64,000 nucleotides of DNA from Rhizophagus clarus (GCA_015698045.1 BLAL01000054.1:434001-498000), one strand, 5' to 3'; positions 10,871 to 22,785 are shown, counted from the stretch's first letter. The notes: a model not told the origin generated them from the sequence alone. Made by a program: numbers and translations.

Positions 10871-12620
10871 ACTTTATAATCTTCCAAGCAGACTAGCATT
10901 GCTAAGTTGTAAATCAGAACATATTATCTGCAGGCTGAAAAAGAACATATTGATCACAAGAACAAAAAGAGACAATACTAAATCTGTTTTTGCATCCTCA
11001 CTTATATTTTCTTTTACTTTCTTATTTCAATTTTCAGGGCATTCTTGGTATCTGAATAGGTATGAGCGTGATGAGCCTGCAGTATACAACCGTTATGTAT
11101 AAGTGATGGTTATGTATGTAACTTGGCCTGTAGAAGCAGAAAACTGAGGGATTGAATTTTCTTGAGAAGCACGGTCATCCTAATGTACTTGACAAGTATG
11201 GAAAAAAAATAAAAATGTAGTGATTAATAATCAAGTTTATGCCAATGAGTGGTCACATGAGTTAAAAAATGCTTTATGTTGAGATGTGTATAATAAGCTA
11301 TTCAGTATTATGAATTATTAGGAAAAAAGACCTTTGGCAAGAACTTTTCTGAATATCTCTGTAATGATTGATCTCATATGATTAAACTATGCTATAATCA
11401 CAAACTTGAATTTATTACTTGAAGTGAAAGCAAGTAAGTCAATATTCTGTTCTATACCATTTGCCATGTAACCCATAATTCTCATATTTTCCATCACAAT
11501 AGAGTATAGTGAGTTTTATTGCTGAGGTGATGCAAAATTATAATTATTAATTCCTCTAAAACTATTTCAGAATTTCAAGTATAAGAAGTGCTTTAAAATG
11601 AATTTGATAATTAATTTTGGATTTGGTTTTGCTTTGAAAATGATAGATCTATTTTCTAGCTTCAAATTTGTAACTTTCAATATATGTACTTCTGTTAGTT
11701 GCTATGGCTCATGTCCAGTTTCTTTTTATATCTTCTGCATAAATTAGACTGAATCTTATCTATTAAAATGCTTGGTAACCCATTTAATTTGGCATATCAA
11801 TCCAGATATTCAGAGGTTGTTATTTAATCAGACTTGATCATTTTTTTTTTTATATGACTTCAAAAAATTTAAATTCTTTTTTTTCTTATCATACTTCCAA
11901 AAAAATAGTTAGTCCATCTCTTTTACAAAGTGAATAGGACTATGCAGTTGTTTCAATTTCATGCTGTTTACACTTAATAAAGTAAGATCTGGCTTTCTAG
12001 TTTTTTATTATTATAACCTAATTTGCATGATGAGCAGATATGGTCCCTTTAGAATCTCCTGTATGATGTCTTATCAGTAATCTCATAATAATCAAAATTT
12101 TTAACTGCTACATTCTTTATATAGATTAGGATATTAATTCAATATCTTTTTGTGAACTAAAAATAGAATCAGTCATAAGTTGGCTTAGATTGAACTCATA
12201 TATTAGTTTAATTTGTTTTTGAAGTCTGAAATATAGACAGAATGCTTATCCTAACATCTGATGATTTTTTCAATTCAGACTTGTTTGATTCAGCAGGCAA
12301 ATTACATGTATGTAAACAATTGTTTACACTGATCAATTTTTGAGATTCATTAATATAAAGATTTATTATATTCTGGATTTATGCATCAGTTACACTAGTC
12401 AGAATAATCCATTTTGGCAAAATTTTAAATTACTAATTGTTAGACGAAATTCAATTTAGTTTCAGCTGATCAGTACCAAAAAAATTGGCAATTAATTTTA
12501 TAGCTGATTTGTATAATAATATCTGTTATTACTCACTTATCAATAAATCGATCAGTAAAAATTGATAACAAATTGGTAAATTTAAATTAATGATTATTAT
12601 AATCAACCAATTATTACTTT
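10871..12620. other. transposon-like debris, no resolvable gene
   Basis: Base composition is slightly more mixed than in the flanks, and fragments such as HSWYLNRYERDEPAVYNRYV (11,040-11,100, plus strand) look like former coding sequence. No frame extends far and I cannot assign a family. The stretch lies directly upstream of the NTPase relic, so part of it may be that gene's 5' region. Confidence 0.35.
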
Positions 12621-13080
12621 TTTTTTTGATGTTGAAACCATACAAATATTTATTAAGTAAAGAGAGGATTACAAATATAATTACTCTAACTAGACATAAA
12701 TACTCCCAGTCAAAGAACTGATTTAATCATTCACCACTATTGAATAATAATAAAATATTAATAATAATTAAGACATCTCATCAAAACCAAAAATTAATCT
12801 TAAATAAAAATTATAAACTAAAAATCTATAAAATTAAAAATAAAAAAATAAAAATTTAAAAATAAAAATAAAAATAATAATACCCATTAAACCAAATTTA
12901 AATAATAATTGTAAAAATAATAATTAAAATTATATAAACTCTAACACATCCTATCAATAAATTAGGATCTAAATTTATTCCCTTATTCTTCAAAGAAGAT
13001 CTTATACAAAAACTCATATCTTATGTGATTGCTGGTTATAAAAATAACTTGATGTGAGATATAACACGCATGTTAACCAA
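12620..13080 (-). mobile_element. probable 3' end of a retroelement
   Basis: On the minus strand the block runs from a GC-richer segment (about 13,075-12,945, including AAGATCTTCTTTGAAGAATA) through an A/T-rich stretch to CTTTGACTGGGAGTATTTAT, then CTTAATAAATATTTGTATGG at about 12,630-12,660, which contains an AATAAA-type signal. The sudden drop back to the A/T-rich background at about 12,620 looks like an element end. The family assignment rests on my recollection of similar tails in Rhizophagus repeats and is weak. Confidence 0.3.
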
Positions 13081-13844
13081 TTATTACTAATTTTTATATA
13101 TTTTAATTTTATATATAATAATTATTAATTAAATAAATTTTATTAATTTGTTTTATTAAAATATCATATTACATATTAAAAATTACATATTAAATATTTA
13201 GCTAGTATTTAAAGTGTCAGAAGTTTATATTTAACAATAAAATTAAAGTACTTATAAATTTCTCAACACTTTAAAAAAATAAAGTTTTAAAGAAAATAAA
13301 CCAGTAACTTTATTCTTTAAGTTAAGTACTATTAAATTACTAGTTAGATTTTTATAAAACATCTATATAAAAAGTTATAAGTGTTTAAAATTAGGTGATT
13401 TTTATATGATCAGCATATTTTTGAAACAAAAAAAATCATATGAATGCAATTTTATTAGTTAATTTTTATAATTCAGACTGAAATTCTTATTTCTAAACTC
13501 AATACCTATTAATATCAACCTAAAAATTTGAATTCAATCCATTATTTTCTATTCTTAAAGCTGATTTTCTTTTTTTTTAAAAAAAAATTTTCTTTTATAT
13601 CTATACTTATCTTATTTTTCTTACAAAATCACAAATTTCTATTGGCTATTCATTATTTATGTAACAGACAAAAAATTTAAAACAAATTCTGAATATTATC
13701 AAGTATAGACTTCTGGTATCATATTTATCTATTTATACCTACTACCTATTATTCATCATTTATCATTTATCAATTACCCATTATTTATTATCTACAAACC
13801 ATTATTTACTATCCACTATCTATTATAAAAATAATTTTAAAATG

Positions 13845-14385
13845 ATCTACAAAAAAAAGAAAAAACAGTTAGTTAATGATTTTATCAATAAAAAAATTAA
13901 AGTTTCAAATATCTTCAAAACTTATCTAACTCATCCAATAATAATCTAAAGGAAAACCTACAAAAAAAGAAAAAACAGTTAGTTCAAAGTTTCTTTAAAT
14001 AAAAAAAATTAAGTTTTAAAAATTTAAAACTTACCATAATATACAATTCAAAAGTTTATATGTTTTTCTGATTTCAGAAACTATTTCTAAAAAAAAGAAT
14101 AAAAAAAAACATTAATAATGCTTCTATAATAAAAAAAATACTGAACTTCTTTTTAACTTGAAATTTTGGAGTTTCAGGTTATTTAGGAACTGTTTTTAAA
14201 GAAAAAAATAAAAAAGAAATATTAGTAACACTTCTATAATAAAAAAATATATTAAACTTCTTCTTAACTTATAATTTTGAAGTTCTAGATCATCTAAAAA
14301 TTGTTCTTAAAAAAAAAATAAAAAGAAATATTAATAATGCTTCTATAATAAAAAAATATACTAAACTACTTTTCTAACTTATCAG
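13845..14385. repeat. five-copy tandem repeat, unit about 110 bp
   Basis: The last three copies are anchored by CTTCTATAATAAAAAAATA at 14121, 14231 and 14340 (spacing 110 and 109 bp), each preceded by AAGAAATATTARTAA-like sequence and followed by TAAACTTCTTCTTAACTT and a 'GTTYTAGRTCATCTA' block. Two more diverged copies start with AAAAAAGAAAAAACAGTTAG at about 13,850 and 13,965. The copies are alike enough for the duplication to be younger than the surrounding debris. Confidence 0.7.
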
Positions 14386-16010
14386 GATCCCAAACTATAT
14401 ATAAATAGGTCAGAGGTTGAGTTTGCTTATTGATCATATAAAATTTTTAAAAAGTTGCTTATTTTAAAAGTATTTTTAAAAATTTCTTATCCTATATACC
14501 CCCTGTATTTAAAAAATCTACTGATTGGATTTTAATGAAATTTATATCATTGGATTCATTTCAATAAGATAAATCTAATGTTATAAATTTTTATTTTGAT
14601 AACATTAATATTGACTAAGGTATCCTAAATTAAAAATATTATTGTATATATTATATCTGATTTAAATGAGAGATATTTGGGATTCTATTTGAATAACTTA
14701 CTGTTTTATCTACTTTTTCTAAATCTGGTTTAACTTTCTTTTATTCTATTATATGATTTATTTTTTTATTTTTTTTATTTTTTTTTTTAATTCAAAGATC
14801 ATATTTTATTTAAATGTAAAATATTTAATTAAAAATATTGTATACACATTATAAAACTTACTTAACTTAGCTAGATATGATCCTTGAATAGAAATTTCTG
14901 TATATTCTATATAACTTATATCACAACTTAACCAATTTAATATCTAAATAAATTAAAAAAAAAAATAAAATTAAAATAAATAACTATAAAATAACACTAA
15001 TTACTAAATTTAATAATAAAATTATATAATAAATTCAACTAAAATAAAATCAAATCTAATTAATCAATAATAATTTATCTGAATCTCTTAACAAATAAAC
15101 TTTATAAAATCCTGATAATTTTTTATAAATCCAGGTAAAACAGCTGCCTGAATGAATTAAAATGCACATCTATATTCAGATGAGGTTTAAAGCTTTCAAT
15201 AATCTTTGTTTGTATGATAAAATAAGAGATTTTAAAGATGGTACTTGATATGTACCTGATATGTATCTGATAGTATCGATTTTAACCAGTGAGTGTAATG
15301 TATGGATCATCAAGTATCATAATCTCAGTGGGATCATTATTAGGTGTGTCTAAATATACAGGTTATCATGATGAAAGTTATGCTGGAGGTAAGGACATTT
15401 TATCCCTTTATGTAATGTTTTTAAATTATTTTATGATAATAGTACAATCACATCTTTATTGCCAAATAATCAATTTGAAGAGACAAATTAATTTAAAAAA
15501 AAGCTTAACATAAAAAATTGTAGTGTAATGAACTATTCAATTAAATAACGCTGTATTCGTTATAATAACAAAATATTCATCTTGCCTGTTGCCACATAGA
15601 TAAGCAAGTTAATAAAGATTTGAGACTGCTCTGAAGTGCCTGGCTATCATATTATCATATAAAATGTCAAATATGTATTCAATAGAAATGTTATGTATTT
15701 AAAAAGAATTAAATGAAGGAACACTTTAAGTAATTTAAAAATTTGAGATCGTAGATGAGCTGTATATTAATATTGTGTCAAATGTAAGGCAATTTCATCT
15801 TATTCTACATTGAAAAATTGGCAAGTGTAATTCTTATAAAGTGTAAATTTACATTAGCTTAACTAATGTTTGACTGGTAAGTTTTTATGAATTATTTTAA
15901 TAATAAACTGAAGCATCACAAGAAATTACGTTTTAGGGTAAAGTAACAAAAATACTTGACTTATTTTAAGACTACCTAGGTAACACATTCTATTGATATT
16001 AAATTAAACA
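14386..16010. other. A+T-rich non-coding stretch
   Basis: Contains a third copy of the TTTGCTTATTGATCATATAA motif (14,427). An isolated open frame at 15,289-15,513 (beginning MSVMYGSSSIIISVGSLLG) has no features I recognise and is not annotated as a gene. Confidence 0.4.
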
Positions 16011-16290
16011 TTAAATAAAGATTTCATTATTTACAGACAGATCTCTCCATTTATTACAGTGTTGTACTGAGCTCATTATGATGAGAAAATTATGAAGTTT
16101 TTGCTTAATGAAAGTATCCTTGAAGTGCAGAATGAATTTGTGTTCCCTGAATCTATAATTAAATATAATTTGATAATAAATGTGATTTTCTACTTCTATT
16201 TTTGCTAATTCGTCTGCTAATTCATTTCCTGGATTATCAGCATGAATCTTAACCTTGATAAAATTAATATTCAAATGCCTTTCTTAATCA
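16011..16290 (-). pseudogene. non-LTR (LINE) retrotransposon RNase H fragment
   Basis: The minus strand reads NINFIKVKIHADNPGNELAD followed by ELAKIEVENH. This matches the end of an RNase H domain (VKaHxGxxGNExADxLAK), including the conserved His and the GNExAD Asp, as found in LINE-type elements. The tail includes MSSVQHCNKWRDLSVNNEIF, typical of the sequence following RNase H in fungal LINEs. There is no reverse transcriptase upstream; instead the sequence runs into a poly-A-like tract and the Ty3 relic at about 16,300, so this is a truncated copy. Confidence 0.7.
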
Positions 16291-16309
16291 AAATAAAAAT
16301 AAAAAATAA

Positions 16310-16870
16310 AAAAAGAAAATTATTAAAATTTTTTGAAGCTATTATATGATTTAAGAATTGTAATTTTTTTGTTATAATAATATTTTTTAGCTTTTAAATT
16401 AAGATCAACTTAATAAATTTTAATTAATATTTTTGTAATATATTATAAATATTCATCAAAATATTTAGATAAATTATAATGTTATTTAAATAAATTAAAA
16501 CAAATTTTTTTTATATTCTCTAATATTTTATTTATTATATTTATTATTTATAATTTAAAAAACATAAATTTAAATTTATATATTTTAAATTTAATAATAA
16601 TTCAGTTTTCTTTTTTGTATTTTAATTTGTCAATAATCAGATAATAAATTAAAAATTATAAATCATTTAATATTCTTTAATAAATCTAATAATTTATCAA
16701 TTCTAAATAATAGGTAATTATCTTTTTTTTTGTAATATTATTTAAAGGTTTATAATTAATATAAAATTTAAATTTTTTATTTTTTTTTTTAATAATTACA
16801 ATTAAGAATAATCAAGAATTTAATGATGATTATATAAATTCTTATTTAAGCATATTTTCAATTTTGCTTT
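16310..16870 (-). pseudogene. Ty3/gypsy retrotransposon reverse transcriptase relic
   Basis: The minus strand preserves the RT core through many stops: KIENMLK*EFI*SS, VIIKKKNKKFKFYINYKPLN (16,745-16,800), NITKK, then a region matching the 'DLxSGYWQI' segment, then LSKYFDEYL*YITKILIKIY (about 16,400-16,460) followed by *VDLNLKAKK, equivalent to the family's YSKTFxEHLxH..V...(Q)ADLNLKxKKC, and LQFLNHIIAS for the LKFLGHIVS block. The catalytic YxDD region is too eroded to read. Several stops correspond to CAA codons turned to TAA and His CAT codons turned to TAT. Protease, integrase and LTRs were not found; at about 16,300 the relic abuts the LINE fragment. Confidence 0.8.
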
Positions 16871-18360
16871 TATAAACTCATTCTTTTTAGATATAGTTTA
16901 ACAAGTTTACTTTTTAATTAATGATATTTATTTGGTTATAATAATATTAGTATTAACTTTTATTATTATATAGCATTGCTTAAAATATCTTAGATTTGTA
17001 TCAATTTACCTGATTTAAAATATTAAAGTAAATTTAATTTATATGTTTATTTTACTAGTATTAGATATATTTAATATATAAAAAATTTAAATTTTATTTA
17101 AAATAGTAATTAATATTTTAACTTTAGAAAATAAAAAAGATTTATATATTATATATTTGACATATTAAGATGGATATTTATATAAAAGGTATACCAAAAT
17201 AGAGATACTTAAAGCAATAATATATAATAGTTTACTTCAATTTTTATTTTTTAAACTATAAAGATTAAAAAATTTTTAAATTTTTAAAATATTTTAAAAT
17301 TTTATAATTATAAAAAAATAAAATTTAATTTATTAGATTCTTTTTATTAAGATATATCTAATAATAATAATTTATATTTAAAAATTTGTAAATAAAATAT
17401 TATATTTATTTGTAAATTTCTTAAATAATAAAAAATATTATGTCACATAATATTTATAGAAAGATGGATTTTATTTTTTCATTAAGATTTAAGATGTATT
17501 AATTATTAAATAGTAATAATTTTATATTTTTAGAATCAGTAAATAAAAAATATTTTAATTTAAATAATTTAGCTTTTATTTATAATAATTTATAAATTAA
17601 TTTCTTTTAAAAATCATTAATTAAATTGAACTTTTTTATTAAAAAAATACAGTAGAATTTACAATATTACAAAAATTTTATTTTATTAAATAAAATACTT
17701 TAAAAAAAAGCTTAAAAGTTAAAAAATAAAATTAGTTGCAAATTTGCTATAAAAACAGTTTAAGAATAAAGATTTAGCAAATAGATTTTTATTTTATTGA
17801 AAAAATTATTGTAATAGTTTTTCTTATTCCTATTCTAGCTATTTTATTAGTATTATTTTATTAGTTTTTAATTAAATTTAATGACTATAATGCTGTTTTA
17901 TCCAATACTGCTATAAATTTTCCAATTTTTCTAAATTTATTTGTATATTTGGACTAATTGATGATTAATAATATAGGTAATTATTTATACTAATATTTTA
18001 ATACTGATATTACTTTATTGATGTAAAAGAATTTAATAAATTTATGTATTAATTATTTTTGAAATTTCAGTTATACTATATAAAACCAGTTTGATTTTAT
18101 CTATTCTAATTTTTTTTTTAAATAATATAAAATGTTTTTAGCTTTAAGAATTTTTTTGCAAGTTATAGTAGAAAAAATAAAATTATTACTTTTAAATCAT
18201 TAATTTTACTATTTTATTTTTATAATACTATTCATTAGCTATAATTTATAAGAGTTTTTCTTTACTCTTGAATTTAAGAGAATAATTATATTTGTTTAAG
18301 GTTTTCTGCTATCAGATATTCTACTGTTTTAAATAAATAAAATAAGTGCTAAACAGAACT
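16871..18360. other. extremely A+T-rich non-coding stretch
   Basis: There is almost no G or C and no readable frame. By position this would be the upstream (gag/protease) side of the Ty3 relic, but erosion prevents any assignment. Confidence 0.4.
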
Positions 18361-18479
18361 TGAATTATATTTATTCCAAGATTACTTTCAGTAGAACTAT
18401 AATTGTTTTCATTGGATATAAATGAATACAGACTACAATTTGATTTTTATAAAGCAATTGGCTTGTTATCTTGTTTTAT

Positions 18480-18830
18480 TACAGATTCAGATTTTGGAAA
18501 ATCTGGTTCAACCGAAATTACATAACTTTGATTTTCCAACCAAATTGAAATTAGATGAACTGTTATTGGGAGAATTATCATTTCAGTTAGCATCTGCCTT
18601 TAGCCCAATTTAGTGACTATTTCTAAGCTCAGAATTCTCAGACACAAGTCTAGCAGTATCTGTCTTACTTCTCGATTTTGGCCTAAGCCCAGCATTCTCA
18701 GCATTACGTCTGGTATTATCCTTCATAACCTGCTTTAGATACTAGCTTCAAGATCAGCTTTCTCGGCTCTAATCTTAGCATTCTCTCCTAAGTTCGACAA
18801 TTTAATTCTCTTAATGAGTAGGTTGAAAAT
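18480..18830 (-). pseudogene. coiled-coil protein relic (ENAELKAR-type)
   Basis: On the minus strand: ELRRENAKIRAEKADLEASI, then MKDNTRRNAENAGLR, SRSKTDTARLVSENSELRNS and DNSPNNSSSNFNLVGKSK. Heptad-like runs of Glu, Arg, Ala and Leu followed by an Asn/Ser-rich linker are characteristic of a coiled-coil family repeated in Rhizophagus (recollection). Frameshifts and stops interrupt it. G+C is higher than in the Ty3 debris to its left, and it marks the right edge of the repeat compartment. Confidence 0.5.
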
Positions 18831-18849
18831 GTAGCTTATGCAATAACAA

Positions 18850-20480
18850 TGGTCATAATCGTGCCACACGTTCATTGGATTCTAATCAAAAGAAAAGATG
18901 TTTAAATGATAAGAAAAGAAATTTATTATAAATAAAAACTTACGGTACAATTTAGTCACGTGCTCGTAAATTTAATTTCGGCCGAAAATTATGGCTTAGG
19001 TATTCAGGTCTCACTATACTTTAAACTCCGCAATTAGTTTTTCAATTTTTTCCCGCTTTTTAAATTCATATTCCGTGCGGAATTCCTATCCTCAAATTGA
19101 CTCCTCAGTACAAAACGTAATATATTTATATGTAATATATTCGGTGAATCATAGAGTCCGACATGAAATAAGTTGTAACAAAAGCTTTTATCAAAAAAAA
19201 AAAAAAAATAAATAAATAAAAATAAAAATAAAATGAATAAAAATAAAAATAGAAAATAGTACGTATAAGAAAGACAAATACCGGTTTAAAACGAAAATAA
19301 TATTATCGTGACATTTCGTGACGTTTCCATGACATTTTGTTTTTTTTTAAAAAATATTTATTTTCATTTTAATAATGAAATTACTAAATATAGAAAGTAT
19401 TAAACAAATAAGATCACATTTCTTTTATTATTTCTTACGATTAGGGTACGAAAGGAGGTAAAATTCCGTGTACACCAAATCTTTCATTCATTATACTTTT
19501 TAAAATGGTATAAGATGAATGGAAACAAAATTAGAAAAAAAAAAAAATATGTACCCTTCTTTTTTTTTTTTTCTTAGAACTTTTATCTCGAACAAACATT
19601 CCAATTATATGATACCAAATAAAGTAGTTTATATAATATATAAATGCACGGAATTTAATTTTTTGTATGTTATACAAAATTTTATTTATTTTTAAGTTAA
19701 GGAAATATTTTCTGTAAGAAAAAAAAAGGGGGGTGCACAGTAATTTTTTTTTTTTTTTTTCTTTTTTCTTTTTGTTTTTATTTTCTGCGAACTTGAAACT
19801 TTTTTTTTTTTTCTTTTTCCTTTCTTAGAATTATTACCGAAGAATTGAATTAAAATTTGTTCATGTGCATTTTGTGTAATCCCAAACAAAAAAAAAATTT
19901 TTTTTAAATGAAAAAATGAAAAAAAAAAAAAAAATTTAAATGAAAAAAAAAAAAATAAAATAAACAAACAATAAATAAATTACGAAATTAAATGAAAAAA
20001 TTCCAGAATTCTTGCATATTCTATTATGTTTCAGTTTCTCGTAGCGAATTACTAATTGTATTACTAAACCTGGAACTCTTTTGTTTTTTTTTTTATAATG
20101 TATGTTTATGAACAACAGATGAGATTTTAACTGATCAGATAATGATTATAACGTTTTTAAACAAAATTTGAACTAACCTAATTAAACTCAATACAATAAA
20201 TAAAGGATTTCTTTGAAAGATGTTTAACAATTGTGAAAGAAGATTAACGTGTGGGAAATGACAGTATATTATGACTTTTTTTAAACGAAATTTGAATGTT
20301 AACAATGAAAACCTTGTTTCATTGTTATTAATTTCATTATATGATAATTTGTAACTGTAATTTCGAACGAACCCATTTTTTTTTTATAATGCATTGTAAA
20401 TAAAATTTTTTATAAAGAAAAATTGTTATGATTAGCAATGTTGACTTATTCGGGATAATTCTGGCTAAAATTATAATAAT
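18850..20480. other. intergenic, homopolymer-rich
   Basis: CG dinucleotides become frequent from about 18,940. Long A and T runs appear (19,193-19,209; 19,743-19,760; 19,921-19,934). An apparent minus-strand frame at 19,692-19,967 is only translated homopolymer (Phe and Lys runs). No gene is seen. Confidence 0.5.
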
Positions 20481-20487
20481 AATAATT

Positions 20488-21400
20488 ACATTCTTTTTTT
20501 GGAAAAACCAACAAACAGGAATAAATTATGTTTTCTTTGTAGGATCCTTTTTTGGTAAGGAAAAAATAAACAAAATATAATAATTTTTCTTTCCAAAACC
20601 CTTTTTTGGAAAAAATTAAATATCATTACGGAATATGCAGTTTTTTAATGACCAATATTTTTGAGACATTCAATATTAATTATAATTAGCATTAGTTACT
20701 ATCGGTCTTCGACCGGTATCTCTAATTCCCTCATCAAATAAATAATACGTAATTTTCAATCATCAAATATTTCGTAATCAAAAAATTTACGTTAATTTGG
20801 AAAAAAAATAATAAGTAAAATATATTAACTTTCTTTGTACAACCTTGTTTTGGAAAAGAAAAAGAAAATTAATTTTCATCATACAATCTTTTTTTTTTTT
20901 TTTTTGGAAAGAAAACTTGCGGACAAATTGACATTGTCACCAATTAAATTATCTTTTGTTTACCTTTCTTTATAGAGTTAGCCATGAGCAAAACCATAGA
21001 ACCTAGATCAGCAAAAAACCGAATATAATGACTCGGAGAATTACAATCAAACAGCTCCCTTAATTGTGTAAAAAAATTCAACAAGTCCAGTCCGAAAGTA
21101 ATAACCAAGTTTTGGGTTTAAAAAAAAAACAAATTCCAAAAAAAGGAGATGACATTATTGTTCAAACGATTAGGAATAGCGAGATTTTAATGACCAATAT
21201 TGCGGTCAGTCTTCGACCGAAATTTCTAACCGATATTTCTAACTTCATTAATGTAAATAATACGTAACTTTACAAAAACCTTTTTTTGGAAAAAATTCTC
21301 TTTATACAATCTTTTTTTGAAAAATAAAGAAATAATATAAAATCTTTTTTTGGAAAAAAAATAATTAATTTTTCTTTTATATATAATCTTTTTTTGGAAA
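20488..21400. repeat. cluster of CTTTTTTTGGAAA short interspersed repeats
   Basis: About nine copies of a short motif, CTTTTTTTGGAAA, most preceded by AAT or AC, occur at about 20,490, 20,549, 20,599, 20,847, 20,888 (with an expanded T run), 21,280, 21,308, 21,341 and 21,386. The last four are only 28-45 bp apart. All are in the same orientation. Confidence 0.6.
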
Positions 21401-21625
21401 CGAAAAAAAAAATAATTGGGGATAAAAACACCAATTAAATTATCTCTTAGCCACCTTTTAAAAATATAAAATCAGCCACAATTCCTTTAATGACCAAATC
21501 TGGGAATTCATGATGACTCTGAGAATTATAATTGAAACAAAATTCTTGGCAGAAAAAAAAAAAGATCAAATAAAAATCTTTTTCAACTGGTAAAGTCCGA
21601 AGGTAATACCCAAGTTTTGGGTCTA
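20938..21625. repeat. two diverged copies of a 190-bp block
   Basis: Copy A (20,938-21,125) and copy B (21,430-21,625) are colinear: both begin CACCAATTAAATTATC, then have GACTC(G/T)GAGAATTA(C/T)AAT, and end in AGTCCGAA(A/G)GTAATA followed by CCAAGTTTTGGGT. A second shared block, TTTTAATGACCAATATT with CGGTCTTCGACCG-like hairpin sequence, occurs at 20,646-20,715 and 21,186-21,225. A further TTTAATGACCAAAT block occurs at 21,488. Confidence 0.7.
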
Positions 21626-21983
21626 GAAGAAAAAATCAGATAATCTTAATTAAATTAGGAAATTAGAATAAAAAAAAATCTGTGTTACGAAAACTAAATA
21701 TAGATATCTTGTCGAAAATTCGGTAAAGATTTATCAATTAGATATTGTTCTAACAATAATTAAAAATTGAAATCATTTTTATATTATTTTGTATTTCGTT
21801 TCATAAATGTACCATATATATTATGTATGAATATAATTGATTTTGTTGGGGTTTTTTTTTTTTTTTCATAAATATCGGAAATCAAATCTTTTTTTAAACA
21901 AATTCGAATAAACAAAAATCAATTTGTTAATATTAAACGCGTGGAATATTATCGGCGGTAGCAATAACCATTTTTGAAAGTAA

Positions 21984-22169
21984 AATAGATGTATTGTAAA
22001 TATTGTTTGGTCTCGTCATTTCAACAGATATTCAGGTGATGATGTTCAACCGAATTTGTCTTTAACTAGACGGATTTCCAACATCATGAGACCAAATTTC
22101 GGGGAACGACAAGAAATTTGGTTGTACAGTTTGAAAATTTTTTTTAGCCCTCTTTTTTTTAAATTTTGA
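21984..22169 (+). other. orphan exon-like open frame a
   Basis: An open stretch of 61 codons contains RYSGDDVQPNLSLTRRISNI followed by MRPNFGERQEIWLYS. Residue variety and CG-containing codons look coding, in contrast to the homopolymeric surroundings. A plausible acceptor (TTTCAACAG) lies at 22,020-22,028 and a donor-like GTTGTA at about 22,121. No ATG-initiated model could be built. The DNA here also has a hairpin: TTTGGTCTCGTCAT (about 22,005) pairs with ATCATGAGACCAAA (22,083). Confidence 0.3.
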
Positions 22170-22317
22170 TTTGTTAAAATGCAAGAAAATCAACACTAGT
22201 AATGTGTCAAAAATTTGTAATGTCATATCACTTATACATAATTACTTTAATGACGATATTGTGAACATGTCAAAAAAAAAAATGGATGAATAGGATTTTC
22301 ATTCTTTTTAATAATAA

Positions 22318-22470
22318 AGGATTGTGATTCGATTTGTTAAGATAATTACAAATCGTATCAAGTCTATCAGAGATTATAATAACTATGATATAACTGTCAA
22401 ATTAGGTATCATTCCTTTATTAGAAAATTTGGATGTATCTCATATTAAAATGATATTAAAGCATGTGTAA
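22318..22470 (+). other. orphan exon-like open frame b
   Basis: The frame reads RIVIRFVKIITNRIKSIRDY, NNYDITVKLGIIPLLENLDV and SHIKMILKHV to a TAA at 22,468-22,470, with an AG acceptor-like site (AATAATAAAG) at its start. It is in the same orientation as frames a and c. The sequence is protein-like but I cannot assign a family. Confidence 0.3.
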
Positions 22471-22785
22471 ATGATATTAACTAACTAAATAAATAAATTA
22501 AATATGTTTAAAATTCAAGGGGAATAAATTTGATTACATAAAGACCGTTGTGAAATGTTACGACTCACATTTGCATTGATCATAATTAAAAGCATATGTA
22601 AATGTTTTTTTTTTTTTTAAAAGTTAAATGACTTGGAATTATTGTAGAATTGAGAAGGTAGTAAGAATATTTATTATTGTCATATGTTTGTACATTTATG
22701 AGTCACATTTTATTATTTTGATTTTGTTTCACTACTTGTTCACTGCTTGTGTTGCTTTGTGTACGATATATGGAATTATTTATAA

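Noticed and set aside
15289..15513. 74-codon plus-strand ORF
   Set aside because: It begins with a varied peptide but has no recognisable motif and lies in decayed repeat DNA without splice partners.
19692..19967. 91-codon minus-strand ORF
   Set aside because: It is translated homopolymer (Phe and Lys runs) with no ordinary protein composition.
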